A stretch of DNA of 64,000 nucleotides, from assembly GCA_039105265.1 (NCBI GenBank), contig JAPFFF010000079.1, positions 62,001-126,000 on the forward strand, in the 5' to 3' direction. The notes beneath the pieces are model-generated. The model searched no databases. It had not been told where the DNA came from and saw only the letters and a list, made by a program, of their open reading frames with translations. The translations under genes were made by a program, and so were the position numbers. This stretch comes from Tritrichomonas musculus (lineage: Eukaryota > Parabasalia > Tritrichomonadida > Tritrichomonadidae). Below are positions 38,047 to 49,096 of the stretch, piece after piece (the stretch's first letter is position 1; each line of letters begins with the position of its first letter).

Positions 38047-38502
38047 TTATTTGTTTGCTGAATCAAACGTAAAAGTAGTTGGTCCGTCATTTAAAATATG
38101 AACTTCCATCATTGCACCAAATGATCCTGTTTGAACACGAGATGAATCATAAGCTGCTTTAACTTTATCAACAAATTGCTGGAAAACTTTACCTGCTCCT
38201 TCATTTCCCATTGATCGGGAAAAATCTGGACGTCTACCACTTCCTAATCGTGCGTATAATGTAAATTGCGAAACAAGTAGGATTTTACCTGCTACATCAA
38301 CAATTGATTTTTTATATGGGGTTCCATCGTCGCCATCAAATAAGCAAAAAGAAAGCAATTTTGAAACAGTCCAATCTAAATCTTCTTCTTTATCGTCTCT
38401 ATGAACGCCAACAAGACAAACAACACCATTTTCTTCTTCTCCAACAGTTTGCCCGTCAACAACAACAGATCCTTGCGGAGCTCTTTGAATAATTAATCGC
38501 AT
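38047..38502 (-). CDS. DTD1: D-aminoacyl-tRNA deacylase
   Basis: A 151-residue protein matching DTD along its length (human and bacterial DTD are about 145-209). The two active-site signatures are SQFTLYA (near residue 77), which supplies the Thr/Gln pocket, and NDGPTTF (near 138), the NxGP(V/T)T motif that with its Gly-cisPro partner excludes L-amino acids. The dimer-contact GRRPDFS segment is also present. The enzyme cleaves D-Tyr and other D-amino acids from tRNA, and glycine mischarged to tRNA-Ala, protecting translation fidelity. GGCC is found thirty bases before the ATG. Confidence 0.93.
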   Translation of the reverse strand: MRLIIQRAPQGSVVVDGQTVGEEENGVVCLVGVHRDDKEEDLDWTVSKLLSFCLFDGDDGTPYKKSIVDVAGKILLVSQFTLYARLGSGRRPDFSRSMGNEGAGKVFQQFVDKVKAAYDSSRVQTGSFGAMMEVHILNDGPTTFTFDSANK

Positions 38503-38529
38503 TTTAAATCTGTGATGATGACAGAAAAT

Positions 38530-38535
38530 AAGGCC
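38530..38535 (-). promoter_or_regulatory. GGCCTT start-proximal motif, DTD gene
   Basis: On the minus strand TTTGGCCTTATTTTC lies about 30 bases before the ATG; GGCCTTAT also occurs in the uL16 leader. Confidence 0.35.
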
Positions 38536-38741
38536 AAATAATCAAAGAATTTTTTCTAAAGGTATCGAATTTTCTTGATAACTTTTTCAAAGTTAGGGTC
38601 TAAAATAAGTTTATCTCAATGAACAATAATTGTATACATGATTTTTTTAAAATATTAAATAATAAAATGACTTTTTTATTTTTAATTTATATAATAATAT
38701 TTCACTCATAATTTGTCAATGCAAAAAGTATTTCAAAGGAA

Positions 38742-39184
38742 TATCGTTTTTTTCAGCCCCACTTTTTCAATAGATGCCTTATTATAGATATTAGAAAAAA
38801 GCACTATTTTCAATATTTATTTATGCATTATTATTCTACTCATGATAATATGAAAAATATATCAATTTCATATTTGGCTAAAATTTCTACCTTTTTTTTC
38901 GAGTCACCTTTCATCGTGAAAAAATTGAATGAGCTTAAGCTGGATAATGACCTATGACGATCATGATTTTAACCATAAAAATACGTAATAATTTTGATTT
39001 TAATCATATGCATTTTTTTTTAATAACCAATAATGCAAATTAATCAATTATTTAATAGTTACATATTAATAATTAAATGTAGATTTTAATTCATTTAAAA
39101 TGAATATTATTTTATCTTTTTTTATTAAGATAAGATTATTTTATTTTATTTTCCTTTGAAAAAGTGGGGCCGAAAAATACGATA
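38742..39184. mobile_element. 441-bp MITE with TA-type ends
   Basis: Inverted arms of about 28 bases (38743-38770 and 39156-39183) differ at two positions. They share the core GCCCCACTTTTTCAA. Each end abuts TA, so a TA target duplication is likely. The interior is AT-rich with no frame. Confidence 0.65.
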
Positions 39185-39988
39185 ACCCTATTTCAAATAA
39201 ATTATCTGGGACTTGTGAAACCAATAAAATGACTAATTAAGGTTATTTTTGAAACCAATAGACTTTATTTATTAAAACAAATATAAATGAATAATAAACC
39301 TTAAGAACTATCTTGATTTACATCTGACTGACCATTCATAATAAACTTTTCTTTCTTTGATTTGTTCTTTTTTCCCTTAAAATCAAGTAACAATTTTTAA
39401 TCATCATAAAATATTATGTTAAAAATCGATATTCATACTACTAAAACTTTTATGGATCTATCTTATAAATCATATAATTGATTCCAAAGCAATATTCATG
39501 TTAATCTTTTTTTTTTACCCATAAATTCAATTAATTTTCTATGGGTCAACAAAATGCTACTTCTTCTTTGTTTCCAGTGTAATATAAGGATCATTTTAGT
39601 AAATTACTATATCTATTATTTTAAATAACTGAGTATTATAAGCTTTTTTCAATATAAAGTTTGTCCAATAATTTGAAAGTGAGGTGAAATGAATAGAATT
39701 TGACCCCGGCATTTTCTAATCTTATTTCAAATGCTGAATTTATTGCCAACATTGTTGATTTTTTTGCCAGTCACTTTTTATAAAATTGACCTATATTTGG
39801 ACTAAATTTATATCCATTATTTTAAAAAGCCATTAAAATTACAATTAAAATTTGACAAAGTTTTTTTTTATAATATGATAAAACAATACAAGATTTATTA
39901 GAGTAAAATATTAAATTTGATACATTTAATATTTTTTTTTTAATTCATTAAAATAAAATGCTGCTTTGTTATTAAATTAAATTCCTTA

Positions 39989-40345
39989 AGGGCGTACGTC
40001 CAATTCAATGGTCAGAATTCAATGAGATTTTTCAAATATTTTTGATCTTTTTTGGAGTAAAAAAAGTCGAAAAATCAATTATATTTTTGAGGAAATAAAA
40101 TGCTTATTATTCATAGATTGATTATATATTAAAAAAAATATTTTAATGCATTTTTTTTCTTTTTTAATTCAAAATTATATTTTGTAAAATTTTATCGGTC
40201 AAAAAAACAATTATTTTTTGATCGTTTAGGACAAATATCATCATTTTTGACCTAAACTTTTTCATAATTTGGAAGTATTGAAAGATATATTCTATGAGTT
40301 TATTCAATATTGACAATTTTACAACATTTTTGGGACGTACGCCCT
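39989..40345. mobile_element. 357-bp MITE with perfect 13-bp ends and TA duplication
   Basis: The ends are AGGGCGTACGTCC (39989-40001) and GGACGTACGCCCT (40333-40345), flanked by TA on both sides (TTAA if read outwards). It starts AGGGSG like the 21-kb element. The core CGTACG is itself palindromic. The interior is non-coding. Confidence 0.65.
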
Positions 40346-40697
40346 TAAAAATTTTGACATGTTTTTCAAATGAAATATTTATATCAAAAAACATGCAAAA
40401 ATATTTGATCATCAAAAATGATTAGCTAATTTATATACTAATTGAATTAAAATATTTGATTATGAATTTTATAAATTTTTTTGATTTGGAATTTCAGCGG
40501 TACATTTGATTTTAAAAATTTACAACTAATAATTTTTTTTTTTTTAATTGATATAATTTAAATAAACAAATGAAATTCATTTAAAATAATAATAATCAAA
40601 TAATTTAAAATATTATTTATTTTAATTTTCTATTAAAATAAAATAAAACGATCAAAAATAACACAATTCATTGTCAAAACCGAAAATACTAACAAAA

Positions 40698-43600
40698 TTA
40701 ATCATTACTTTTAACAATTTTTTGAATTGCTGCATGAATGTTAACACAAAATGAAATCAAATGTTTTTCAACAAGAGCATGAGTTTTTGGCGTCCACAAT
40801 AATCTTTCTAATTGATCAATACCGCCTGCTTTTTGCTGTGAATTATTATTATCATTTGTAGGTTGATTTATCGAAAGTTGCACATCACCATCTTTTGAAG
40901 CGGAGTTAGCAATAGCGAAAATGAATGCCAAGTACTCCTGAATAGAAGTATCTTTATTATCAGTGAATCTCATAAATTTAGTAATTAAGTCGTTTTTAAT
41001 TATTTTTGTAATGTCACTTCTGGCCTTCGATATCTCGAAGATAACGAGTGTCAGCAATTGATATTTGCCTTCACTGAAAGGCTGTGAATAGAACCAAACA
41101 AGGAAGTTCATTATCCATAACATATCGTATTTTGATTTCGAAGGAACTGTTGCTTTCACGAAATCAGCAATTGCATGTCTGTTAGTAGCCTGTTGGTTAC
41201 TCAAAACAACAGTTGGAAACTTTCTTATAAAGCTTACTGTGACCTTATTTGAATAGACCATCAAAATCAACACAAATTCCAAAATTTTGTGAGGCTCTCT
41301 TTTGTATGGTTTACAAATCATAAAGATTAATTTGCCAACAAAAGGAAGCATCGTGTCATCACGCAAAATAATTCCAATCAAAATGGATGCAAAGGCAATT
41401 GGCAAATTTTCCTCAAATTTAACTCCGATAGCTTCACCGAAAGCTCTGATTGAAAATTGCATATTACTATCAGAATTCAAAACTTTCAAAAACTCTTCAA
41501 AAGGATCAATTAACTTAGATTTTCCTTCCATTTCGTCATTTCTTTCACCACAATATTTGAATACAAAGGCGATGTAGTCAATTGCCAATCTCCGTATATA
41601 CGGGTTCTCAAACAGAAGATACGGAAGTGCCACCCAAAACAGGTGAAAGATGTCTTTTGTATGACTTTTGAAAGTAGCCAAACAAAAGTTCAACTTTTTG
41701 AGATTCAATTCAGGGACAATTGAATCCGTCATTGCGTCGAGAAGCTCAGATGTTGAAAGTGACGGTTTCAAATACCAGACGTTTGAATTCTTCTTTTTTG
41801 TGAGCAATTCAAAAAGTCGAGAAACCGAATCTTGAAGAACCTTGTCAAAGAAGTTGATAATTTGCTTTGCAGACGCGAAAATGTTTGACTTGTCTGGGTT
41901 GAAACGATCAGAAGTGAAGAGACACTCGATTGAATTGTCACGATCAACATTTGTATTGCTATCGTCGTCGTTAATTATATCGTCGCTGCTATCGTCGTTG
42001 TACTCGTTGCTCTGGTGCTGAATCAGCTGCTTGTTGCGCTGGTAGTAGAGAACGAAAGACTTCAGCGATGTGATGAACGATTGCGCGATCTCGTCTTCGC
42101 CCGTCATTGCGACAACGAGGCTCAGGAAAAGAATGATCTCGGGCCTTCCGATGAACTGCACCGACGGGAATATCTTGAAGAGACCGTTTGTGCAAATTGA
42201 CCTGTGAAGGCGAAATGAGGTCAAATCTTTGTAAAGAATATTTTCAATGAGGATCTCGTTGACCGTCTTTCTGTTGTTCGCCGAGAGACAGTGAATCAGC
42301 TGCGACTGATTCATCGAGTGCTGAACGAAGACGAGAATCTGCGGAAGCGCAATTCGTGTGAAGGACTCGCTCTTGACAGTGCTCCAAATCTGAAGGAGCT
42401 GGAATTGGTCATTCAATGTCGTTTCATTTGAACCATTTTCTATCGTTGATTTTGGTGTCACTTTTTGGTTGAATTGAAGAAGGAGGCTATGACAGACGCC
42501 GGCCAAAACTGACCGATCACTTGATGTTGAAATGAAACAGTAGATCAACGATAGGAACGATAGCATTGGCGTATTTTCTTGCCTTGCAATTGACAAGAAA
42601 GGTGAAACAAATTGAACAACAGAACTAAAAAGTGTCGCTTCTTGACAACCGTTATTGTACTTAATGTTTTGAAGTGTTCGAATGAAGCCATCAAGAGGAG
42701 GATTCAATAGGTTCTGAATCATTGCTGACTTATTATTGGTAGCTTCGTTTGAATTCAATTGAATTAATAATTCGTTCGAACCTTTCTTCACTCTTTCTTC
42801 AGGCTTGCTCAACAGCTTTATAATGAGCCAGAACAATTCAAGAGAGGTCTCAGAAACAGTTGAATCATTGTTCGATATGTAGAACAACGATAGAGCTATC
42901 AAAGCTATCGTTGGATCTGAATTAATATTAAGCGGGAGACCGTTTATTTTCTTATTTCCAATTGTTGATCCTGTCGAGCTTTGGATCGCTTCAATTATGA
43001 ATTCAGGCGTGACTTTTACAACTTTTTTGTTTTCGTTCTTGTTCTCATTCAGATCAAAGTCAAGAACAATGTTGTCAGCTTTCTTCCCTTGAATCACTGT
43101 TATGGCCGAAGATTGTGAGGCTATTTGGTCGCCTTGAAAATAAATTTCAATTGCTGTTTTACTTATTGTCTTAGGTAACCGAAAAATTGTGTATGCTGTG
43201 ACTGTTTCTACTTGATATTGTTGTCCTCTGAAATATTCATACGTTGAAATGACAATGTATTCTTGGAAGAAGCCAATTGAGCCAGGACGGTTATTCACCA
43301 TGCAATTGAAATTGACTTTAGAGGACGATACGTGGAAGGGAAGGATGATTTCTTCTTCTTTATCGGCGTCGGAAATAACTTTAAGATTATTAAAATTATT
43401 GTTTGGCTGTTTGTTGATGATGTTGCTTTCTATTTCATGAAGAATTCCTATAGGCGTGAAGATTAAGTTAATTGAATTAACTTTTTCATTAAAAACGGTT
43501 TCAAGAATATTTAAGTAGTTATTTGGCAGCACTCTCATATTTACATAAAGATTAATTTGATTCAAATAAGAAATATTTTCTTCATTTTGTTGTTGCTGTT

Positions 43601-46600
43601 GTTGACTTTGTTGTGGTTGTGATTGAGAATTTTCATTGTCATTTGTTTTTGTTTTATTTTTATCATCATCTTTGCTTTTCTTTGAATGTTGTTTGATTTT
43701 GAAAATTGATTTAGAAAACTTCTTCTTTGATGATTTCAAAACTACATTTTCATCATCATTTTTATTCGAATTATTATTGTTATTATTTGAATTCGATTGA
43801 TTCGAAATTTCATTTGAATTCAATTGTTTTTGATTGTTTGTATTATTTGAATTTGTTTCTTCATAAAAACTACCAAAAACATTTTTCTTGTTGTTTTGTT
43901 CTTCAATTGTTTTCGTGACTAAAACACGGAAACATTCATGAATAATTGGAATTGAATTTTCAGGAATTTTATCAAGATTAAGAAGCCAATTTTTATTCTT
44001 ATTTCGATCTTTATCAATGCAAACCAAACATTGTGATTCGATGAATTCAAAGACAATTCGTGCTAATCCAAACTTGCTACTATCAGACGAATCAAAGCAA
44101 TTCTTATCAAACTGGACGTTTGAAAAGGTGATGAAATTGCCTGGATAAGAAACGTTTGCTAAAAAATGAAAGATAACTGACTGACTATTCAAATATTGAG
44201 TAGTATCGTTTGGATAAACTTCGAAGTATTCAATTCGATCATTCTTTAAATGATCAAGATAATCTTTCAATGCTGAATGCTGACTCAATTTCTTGATGAA
44301 TGCGTTGTATTGAATGATTAAGTTGGTCGTTCCATTGCTCATTTTGACAGTCGATGTTGGATCAAGTTTGTAAAGATGCGGCTGAAGAAGAATCGGCCGA
44401 ATGAAGAACTTGTCAAGAACAACAAAAGGATCTTCTTTTGTTAGCTTGACAAATAACTGCCAATAATAAACAAATTGAATCGGTGGAGCCAAATTTTCAG
44501 TCGTTTTTTCAACATTCATTTTGAACAAATAAAATGAAATTTTATTAATGAATGGCTGAGTGGCTGCTATTTTAAAGAACGAGATGAAAAAGAAGGGTGA
44601 AATGATCCGTTCATAATAATTTGAATCATTTACATCGGCGGTTACTTTGTATTTATTACACATTGTCATAAATAATTGTCGAAGCTTGTTTTGATATGAA
44701 CAAACATCAATAACCGCTTCATAAAAATGAATCGAATTAATATTCGAATTAATAATCGACGTGAATGAACTGTTGTCGATGTCACATCGAAAAACGTTAA
44801 GCTTTGAAAAAGTTGTTTTCAATTTTGAATAGGCTGGATTTGAATTAATATATGAGAAATAATTTTGAATGATTTCCGGCAATTTCTTTGAAATTGAAAT
44901 GAATGATTTCAATATAACTGTCGAAAAGAAATCACTTTTTGAATAGTTCAAAAGTGAAGTGATAAATATGTCAACCGCTTCTTTATAATTTGATTCTAGT
45001 ATGTTTTCAAGTGACTCTTGGCAAACTGTCAAAAGCGTCGATTTATCGTTCGATGAAAGAATCAAAACGAAAAATGAGAAAAATTTGTCAATTGTCTTTC
45101 GAATGAAAACCAAGTTTTCGTAGTCAGAGATTGTTCCTGACAGTTCATCCTCTGCGGTTATGACAAAGTCCTTAAAAAGCTGAGGTAACGGTTTAGCAAT
45201 AATGGTCAAAAACAGCTTATTTTGTGTTGATATCATGTAATTCAAAATTGTTGAAATTATCGACATTCGTGCAACATTACTAGACTTAACGTCTTTTCTA
45301 TGGAAGCTATAAAACTTGTAGATGATGTCTGATATTGAATACAAGACAGTCTTGATTGAGAGGAGCACGCTATCGTCATTTGTATTCATTTTGAACTTTT
45401 CATCCATGTTGATAATTGTGACCAAATTAAGAATGATTTCTTCACACATCTTGTAGCTTTGGTCGTTGTAGAAAACACTCTCTTCTTTGAGCAACTCTGA
45501 GACAATAATGTAGCAGTTTGGATGGAGGACTAATGCCATGCAGTCACTCACTGCTGGCTTGATTGTTCCACTCGGCAGCAGTGAAATAAAGGACGATGAA
45601 AACGAGAACGAGCTCGATGAAGAAACAATGTTTGAACGAATGATTTTGAGAAGCATGTTCGATGTGTGGCTATCAAAAAGTGGAATTGAACTTGAAATCA
45701 ATTTGGTCACATCATCTTTAATGTCATGTGATATAAAATCTAAATAAGCATTAGCGAACTTTATTTTCGGACTCTTAAAGAAAGGCCTCTTTTGCAAAAG
45801 TGGCTGAATCTCATCAATGTAGAATGAATAACGACATAGAAATGAAGTGATGTGAATGATCAATTGAAAAGAAACCGTCGACTTCAACCGACAGTTCACA
45901 AAATAATTGTCATTATCACCACCGCCACCATTTGTTCCTGTGTTTGGAGTGAAATTGATGAAGTTGTTCTGGCATAGATAATGGAAAGACGACTCAAACC
46001 AGTGCAAGTAAACGAACTTCATTGTTGGCAGAATGACTGTTTCTTTGACCTTCTTCAATTTTTCAAGGGATACTTGGCCTTGGTCGTTTTTAGCAGCAGA
46101 AGGACGATAGACCGATCTTGTCTTAGAATACAATGATGAATTAACGCCATCATTTGCATTTACATTTGGTGCTGGTGTTTGTATTGGCTTTGCCTTTGAG
46201 TTTATCATCGAATTGGATCTCGCAGTGTTGATTTTAAGTGGCCATTGATAGATGAACGGAACATTGAATTCATTGGCAAATTTGTGAAGCTCATTATTGA
46301 GAAGTTCTGAGTTCAACTTGCCCGATGTTGCGTCCATTAACAAAAGGACGCGTTCATAGGAATCAATGAACAAATCAACGGACACTTTCATCTTGCTAAT
46401 TTTGATAATTTCTCTTGCGAAGTTCAAGTACTTCATCATCAAAGAATCAAAGAAAAACAAGGCTGTCACATTCTTTCTAAGCAAGTCTTTATAAAGCTTA
46501 TAAAGAGCTAAATTAACGTACATAAAGAACCTGTTCGTGTTCGTTCCTTCATTGGAGAAAATGGTCCATCTTGAAGGCTTGATAAAGACCGCATTCATAA

Positions 46601-48800
46601 GCACGAAGAAAGAGGCAATCGTGTCCGGTGAAAAGTCAGAAACATTGATTTGTGTCTCTTTCTTGGACTTCGACTCAGTCATGAAATTCGTCCTTATTTC
46701 ATTCAACATGAAATGATAGAAGGCCAGTGACGTGCTGTTCTCTGAAGCGATCAAATCAAGGAAGGTTGGTATCAAATAGTATTCATTTGAATAGGAACCA
46801 CTTCCATAGAAAGAATGGCCTGAAATGAGCTCATAAATGTCACGGTGTAAAATGTCAATTGTGGTAATTGAGTAATAATTGACGTTGATGATTTCAGGAA
46901 TCAAATTTGACAAAGAATTGCTTCTATTCGCAACAGCAGCAGATGACGAAGAAGGGTTAGAATTCGATGTTGCTGCATTTGCTGGTGAATTTGACGCTTG
47001 CCCTGATGAAGAAGGCATTGCTTCCTTTGAGGCGTTCATTGATGACGGTGATGCTGACGATGCAATTGAATTTTGTGAGGAAGGTGAATTAGAAGGTGTT
47101 TTGTAAACGTCAACTAGATTGAAAATTATATTCAATATAATTTGTACAGCAATGGGATTGAAACCTTTGAACGGATATCCTTTGATCAGCAAAAGAAGGC
47201 CGTGGACCAATGAAAGTGAGCAATAAATGTTGGACGATTGGGTGCAGAACGATACAGATTGTGTGATGCTATACAATTTTGTATCGCTGGAGTCGTAATC
47301 TTTCGATGCTTTCGCTATGTCAAGTGCAAGATAACGAGGCAGGACGTTGAACAAAAAGAGGGACGATTTGGTCAATTCAAAATGTGAATCGTTGGCGGTT
47401 AGCGCTGAAATAATTGAATTGGTCGATGGGGAACCGTTGTCGTCATTTGTGAGAGATTGTGAGCTGCTCTCAAATTTGAATAGAAAAGTGTCAAAATCAG
47501 ATTTTAATGAGTTCACAAAAGTGGCAATGGAAGGAACAACTTTTTCACTGTCCGTTATTAATAAAGTCGATTGAAAAAGTGCAATAAATGAATTCAAATA
47601 ATCAAAAATCATTTCTTTTGGATTGTTCAAAATTGGATTCTTGATTTTTTCAGAAATAATTCGAAAATTGACAAAAACAAAATTCTTGTATTTGTCAAAA
47701 TTTGGATTTGAATGTAAAAATGGTAAAAATAGACATAAAATGGGTAGCATCTTACTGATTTCACCAAATGATGAGTCTGATAAGATTAGTTCTGGTGAGT
47801 TGGGATCAACGTGAAGTAACTGTAGAATTAAAATGAAAAAGACATGAATATTCTCTATTATTTCATTTTCTGATTGAATCACTTTTTGATAAAGTTCTGT
47901 GTTTTCAATGGATAATTTGGTGAAAAAATGAAATAGCTTGTTTAAAAATTCAGTTTTTTGCACATCAGTAGTACTGATTCCTAACATCATTGGTAAATCT
48001 TTCGTAAAACTTTGTAGACTCTGTTCATTTTGTACTAATAAAAGTGCAGCATCACATATTTTTGAGAGATTTATACCTCTCCCTTTACTATCGTTTTCAT
48101 TTATGTAATCTTTAAAAATGTCAATATTGAATCTGGACAAACTGTTAAAAATGTTTTGAACCGAACTGTAACAATGAAGATAAAGATAATTATTTTTCCC
48201 ATATTCACAAATATCAAGAGATAATGTAACATTGTCAGTGAAAAAATCTGTGAATTTCTGTAAAAATGCTGAATACATTGATTCCGTAAATTTCAAATAT
48301 TTAATATTATTTTGTGCTGTTAAAATTGATAAAATACTTGAGTAAAAGTTAAGCCTAACTAATTCGAAAAAAGAAACTTCTTCTTTCTTTACTCCATTAT
48401 CTGAGTTATCATTTGAATAGAAATCATAAAAAATTGGATTTAAACAACTTACCGTATAATCAAGAAAATGTTCAAATACTAATTTTTCGGTTCCGGGCTT
48501 AGAATCTTTCAAAATTTCATCATTAGTATTTATATCAATTGCGCTTGCCATAAGAATATCGTCGATTAAATCTGAAGAGCTTACCAAACTTGGTAAACCT
48601 GAAAAAATAATATTTGAAAAGCATGGATTACTTTGTGTTGAGTAGCGATATGATTCATTCATTGTTTTAAATTGATTTTCTATTCTGGTAGTTAAACCTC
48701 TGATAATTTTTTGGATGACAATCATTGATGCATAAAATTTTAATAAGATATCATATTGAATGCAATTTAATCGTCCTTTTAAATTCGAAATGGTTACCAT
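40698..48800 (-). CDS. neurofibromin-like giant protein with degenerate RasGAP region
   Basis: A 2700-residue protein in a single exon. Most of it is helical, HEAT/ARM-like. Features collinear with neurofibromin (2800 residues), compared from memory: LFKMN near residue 1427 where NF1 has the arginine-finger LFRGN; SVIFHFLANVS about 115 residues on where NF1 has AMFLRFINPA; then GLARIVFEFIES for GLKLMSKILQSI. A beta-rich stretch near 1760-1900 could be the Sec14/PH-like module. ALIALSLFYISN (about 1973) and LFWVALPYLLFEN (about 2388) resemble the C-terminal NF1 HEAT region. The finger Arg is Lys here, so normal Ras GTPase activation is doubtful. Low-complexity Asn/Ser/Gln inserts occur near 610 and 1660-1740. 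The start is the ATG 48800-48798. Confidence 0.5.
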   Translation of the reverse strand: MVTISNLKGRLNCIQYDILLKFYASMIVIQKIIRGLTTRIENQFKTMNESYRYSTQSNPCFSNIIFSGLPSLVSSSDLIDDILMASAIDINTNDEILKDSKPGTEKLVFEHFLDYTVSCLNPIFYDFYSNDNSDNGVKKEEVSFFELVRLNFYSSILSILTAQNNIKYLKFTESMYSAFLQKFTDFFTDNVTLSLDICEYGKNNYLYLHCYSSVQNIFNSLSRFNIDIFKDYINENDSKGRGINLSKICDAALLLVQNEQSLQSFTKDLPMMLGISTTDVQKTEFLNKLFHFFTKLSIENTELYQKVIQSENEIIENIHVFFILILQLLHVDPNSPELILSDSSFGEISKMLPILCLFLPFLHSNPNFDKYKNFVFVNFRIISEKIKNPILNNPKEMIFDYLNSFIALFQSTLLITDSEKVVPSIATFVNSLKSDFDTFLFKFESSSQSLTNDDNGSPSTNSIISALTANDSHFELTKSSLFLFNVLPRYLALDIAKASKDYDSSDTKLYSITQSVSFCTQSSNIYCSLSLVHGLLLLIKGYPFKGFNPIAVQIILNIIFNLVDVYKTPSNSPSSQNSIASSASPSSMNASKEAMPSSSGQASNSPANAATSNSNPSSSSAAVANRSNSLSNLIPEIINVNYYSITTIDILHRDIYELISGHSFYGSGSYSNEYYLIPTFLDLIASENSTSLAFYHFMLNEIRTNFMTESKSKKETQINVSDFSPDTIASFFVLMNAVFIKPSRWTIFSNEGTNTNRFFMYVNLALYKLYKDLLRKNVTALFFFDSLMMKYLNFAREIIKISKMKVSVDLFIDSYERVLLLMDATSGKLNSELLNNELHKFANEFNVPFIYQWPLKINTARSNSMINSKAKPIQTPAPNVNANDGVNSSLYSKTRSVYRPSAAKNDQGQVSLEKLKKVKETVILPTMKFVYLHWFESSFHYLCQNNFINFTPNTGTNGGGGDNDNYFVNCRLKSTVSFQLIIHITSFLCRYSFYIDEIQPLLQKRPFFKSPKIKFANAYLDFISHDIKDDVTKLISSSIPLFDSHTSNMLLKIIRSNIVSSSSSFSFSSSFISLLPSGTIKPAVSDCMALVLHPNCYIIVSELLKEESVFYNDQSYKMCEEIILNLVTIINMDEKFKMNTNDDSVLLSIKTVLYSISDIIYKFYSFHRKDVKSSNVARMSIISTILNYMISTQNKLFLTIIAKPLPQLFKDFVITAEDELSGTISDYENLVFIRKTIDKFFSFFVLILSSNDKSTLLTVCQESLENILESNYKEAVDIFITSLLNYSKSDFFSTVILKSFISISKKLPEIIQNYFSYINSNPAYSKLKTTFSKLNVFRCDIDNSSFTSIINSNINSIHFYEAVIDVCSYQNKLRQLFMTMCNKYKVTADVNDSNYYERIISPFFFISFFKIAATQPFINKISFYLFKMNVEKTTENLAPPIQFVYYWQLFVKLTKEDPFVVLDKFFIRPILLQPHLYKLDPTSTVKMSNGTTNLIIQYNAFIKKLSQHSALKDYLDHLKNDRIEYFEVYPNDTTQYLNSQSVIFHFLANVSYPGNFITFSNVQFDKNCFDSSDSSKFGLARIVFEFIESQCLVCIDKDRNKNKNWLLNLDKIPENSIPIIHECFRVLVTKTIEEQNNKKNVFGSFYEETNSNNTNNQKQLNSNEISNQSNSNNNNNNSNKNDDENVVLKSSKKKFSKSIFKIKQHSKKSKDDDKNKTKTNDNENSQSQPQQSQQQQQQNEENISYLNQINLYVNMRVLPNNYLNILETVFNEKVNSINLIFTPIGILHEIESNIINKQPNNNFNNLKVISDADKEEEIILPFHVSSSKVNFNCMVNNRPGSIGFFQEYIVISTYEYFRGQQYQVETVTAYTIFRLPKTISKTAIEIYFQGDQIASQSSAITVIQGKKADNIVLDFDLNENKNENKKVVKVTPEFIIEAIQSSTGSTIGNKKINGLPLNINSDPTIALIALSLFYISNNDSTVSETSLELFWLIIKLLSKPEERVKKGSNELLIQLNSNEATNNKSAMIQNLLNPPLDGFIRTLQNIKYNNGCQEATLFSSVVQFVSPFLSIARQENTPMLSFLSLIYCFISTSSDRSVLAGVCHSLLLQFNQKVTPKSTIENGSNETTLNDQFQLLQIWSTVKSESFTRIALPQILVFVQHSMNQSQLIHCLSANNRKTVNEILIENILYKDLTSFRLHRSICTNGLFKIFPSVQFIGRPEIILFLSLVVAMTGEDEIAQSFITSLKSFVLYYQRNKQLIQHQSNEYNDDSSDDIINDDDSNTNVDRDNSIECLFTSDRFNPDKSNIFASAKQIINFFDKVLQDSVSRLFELLTKKKNSNVWYLKPSLSTSELLDAMTDSIVPELNLKKLNFCLATFKSHTKDIFHLFWVALPYLLFENPYIRRLAIDYIAFVFKYCGERNDEMEGKSKLIDPFEEFLKVLNSDSNMQFSIRAFGEAIGVKFEENLPIAFASILIGIILRDDTMLPFVGKLIFMICKPYKREPHKILEFVLILMVYSNKVTVSFIRKFPTVVLSNQQATNRHAIADFVKATVPSKSKYDMLWIMNFLVWFYSQPFSEGKYQLLTLVIFEISKARSDITKIIKNDLITKFMRFTDNKDTSIQEYLAFIFAIANSASKDGDVQLSINQPTNDNNNSQQKAGGIDQLERLLWTPKTHALVEKHLISFCVNIHAAIQKIVKSND
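41950..42500 (-). other. GC-rich island inside the neurofibromin-like gene
   Basis: For about 550 bases (residues roughly 2100-2280) codons switch to GC-rich ones (GCG, CGC, CTC, GAG), visible in the 42030-42200 stretch, while the reading frame continues unbroken. Flanking coding DNA is ordinary AT-rich. Confidence 0.5.
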
Positions 48801-49096
48801 TTAATGGTTAAAAGAATATAATAAAATAAATAGATATGAACCACATAACTCTTGTTCATTTTGAAATTAAACTGTCTGAACATTTTCATCAAAATAAAAA
48901 AAAAAATTAATATATATATGCAAAACCATAATCATCAAAATAAAAGCATTTTTAAAAGTTCAGGATGTATATATATTACTAATTTTATTTATACAATACG
49001 ATGTGAAGGATTTTTTTTTTACTAACATATATTTATTAATTCATCTATTATAAATATTAAAAATTATCATTTAAAACAAATAATAAATAAAACTAT

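Larger units (their letters stand above)
38503..40697. other. 2.2-kb gene-free spacer holding two MITEs
   Basis: AT-rich DNA between the DTD gene and the end of the 2700-residue gene. It holds TIR elements at 38742-39184 and 39989-40345 and otherwise no coding frame I believe. Confidence 0.5.

Noticed and set aside
42015-42195. Overlapping frames opposite the GC-rich island in the giant gene
   Set aside because: They are by-products of GC-rich codons, which reduce stop codons on both strands. The long minus-strand frame is the real one.
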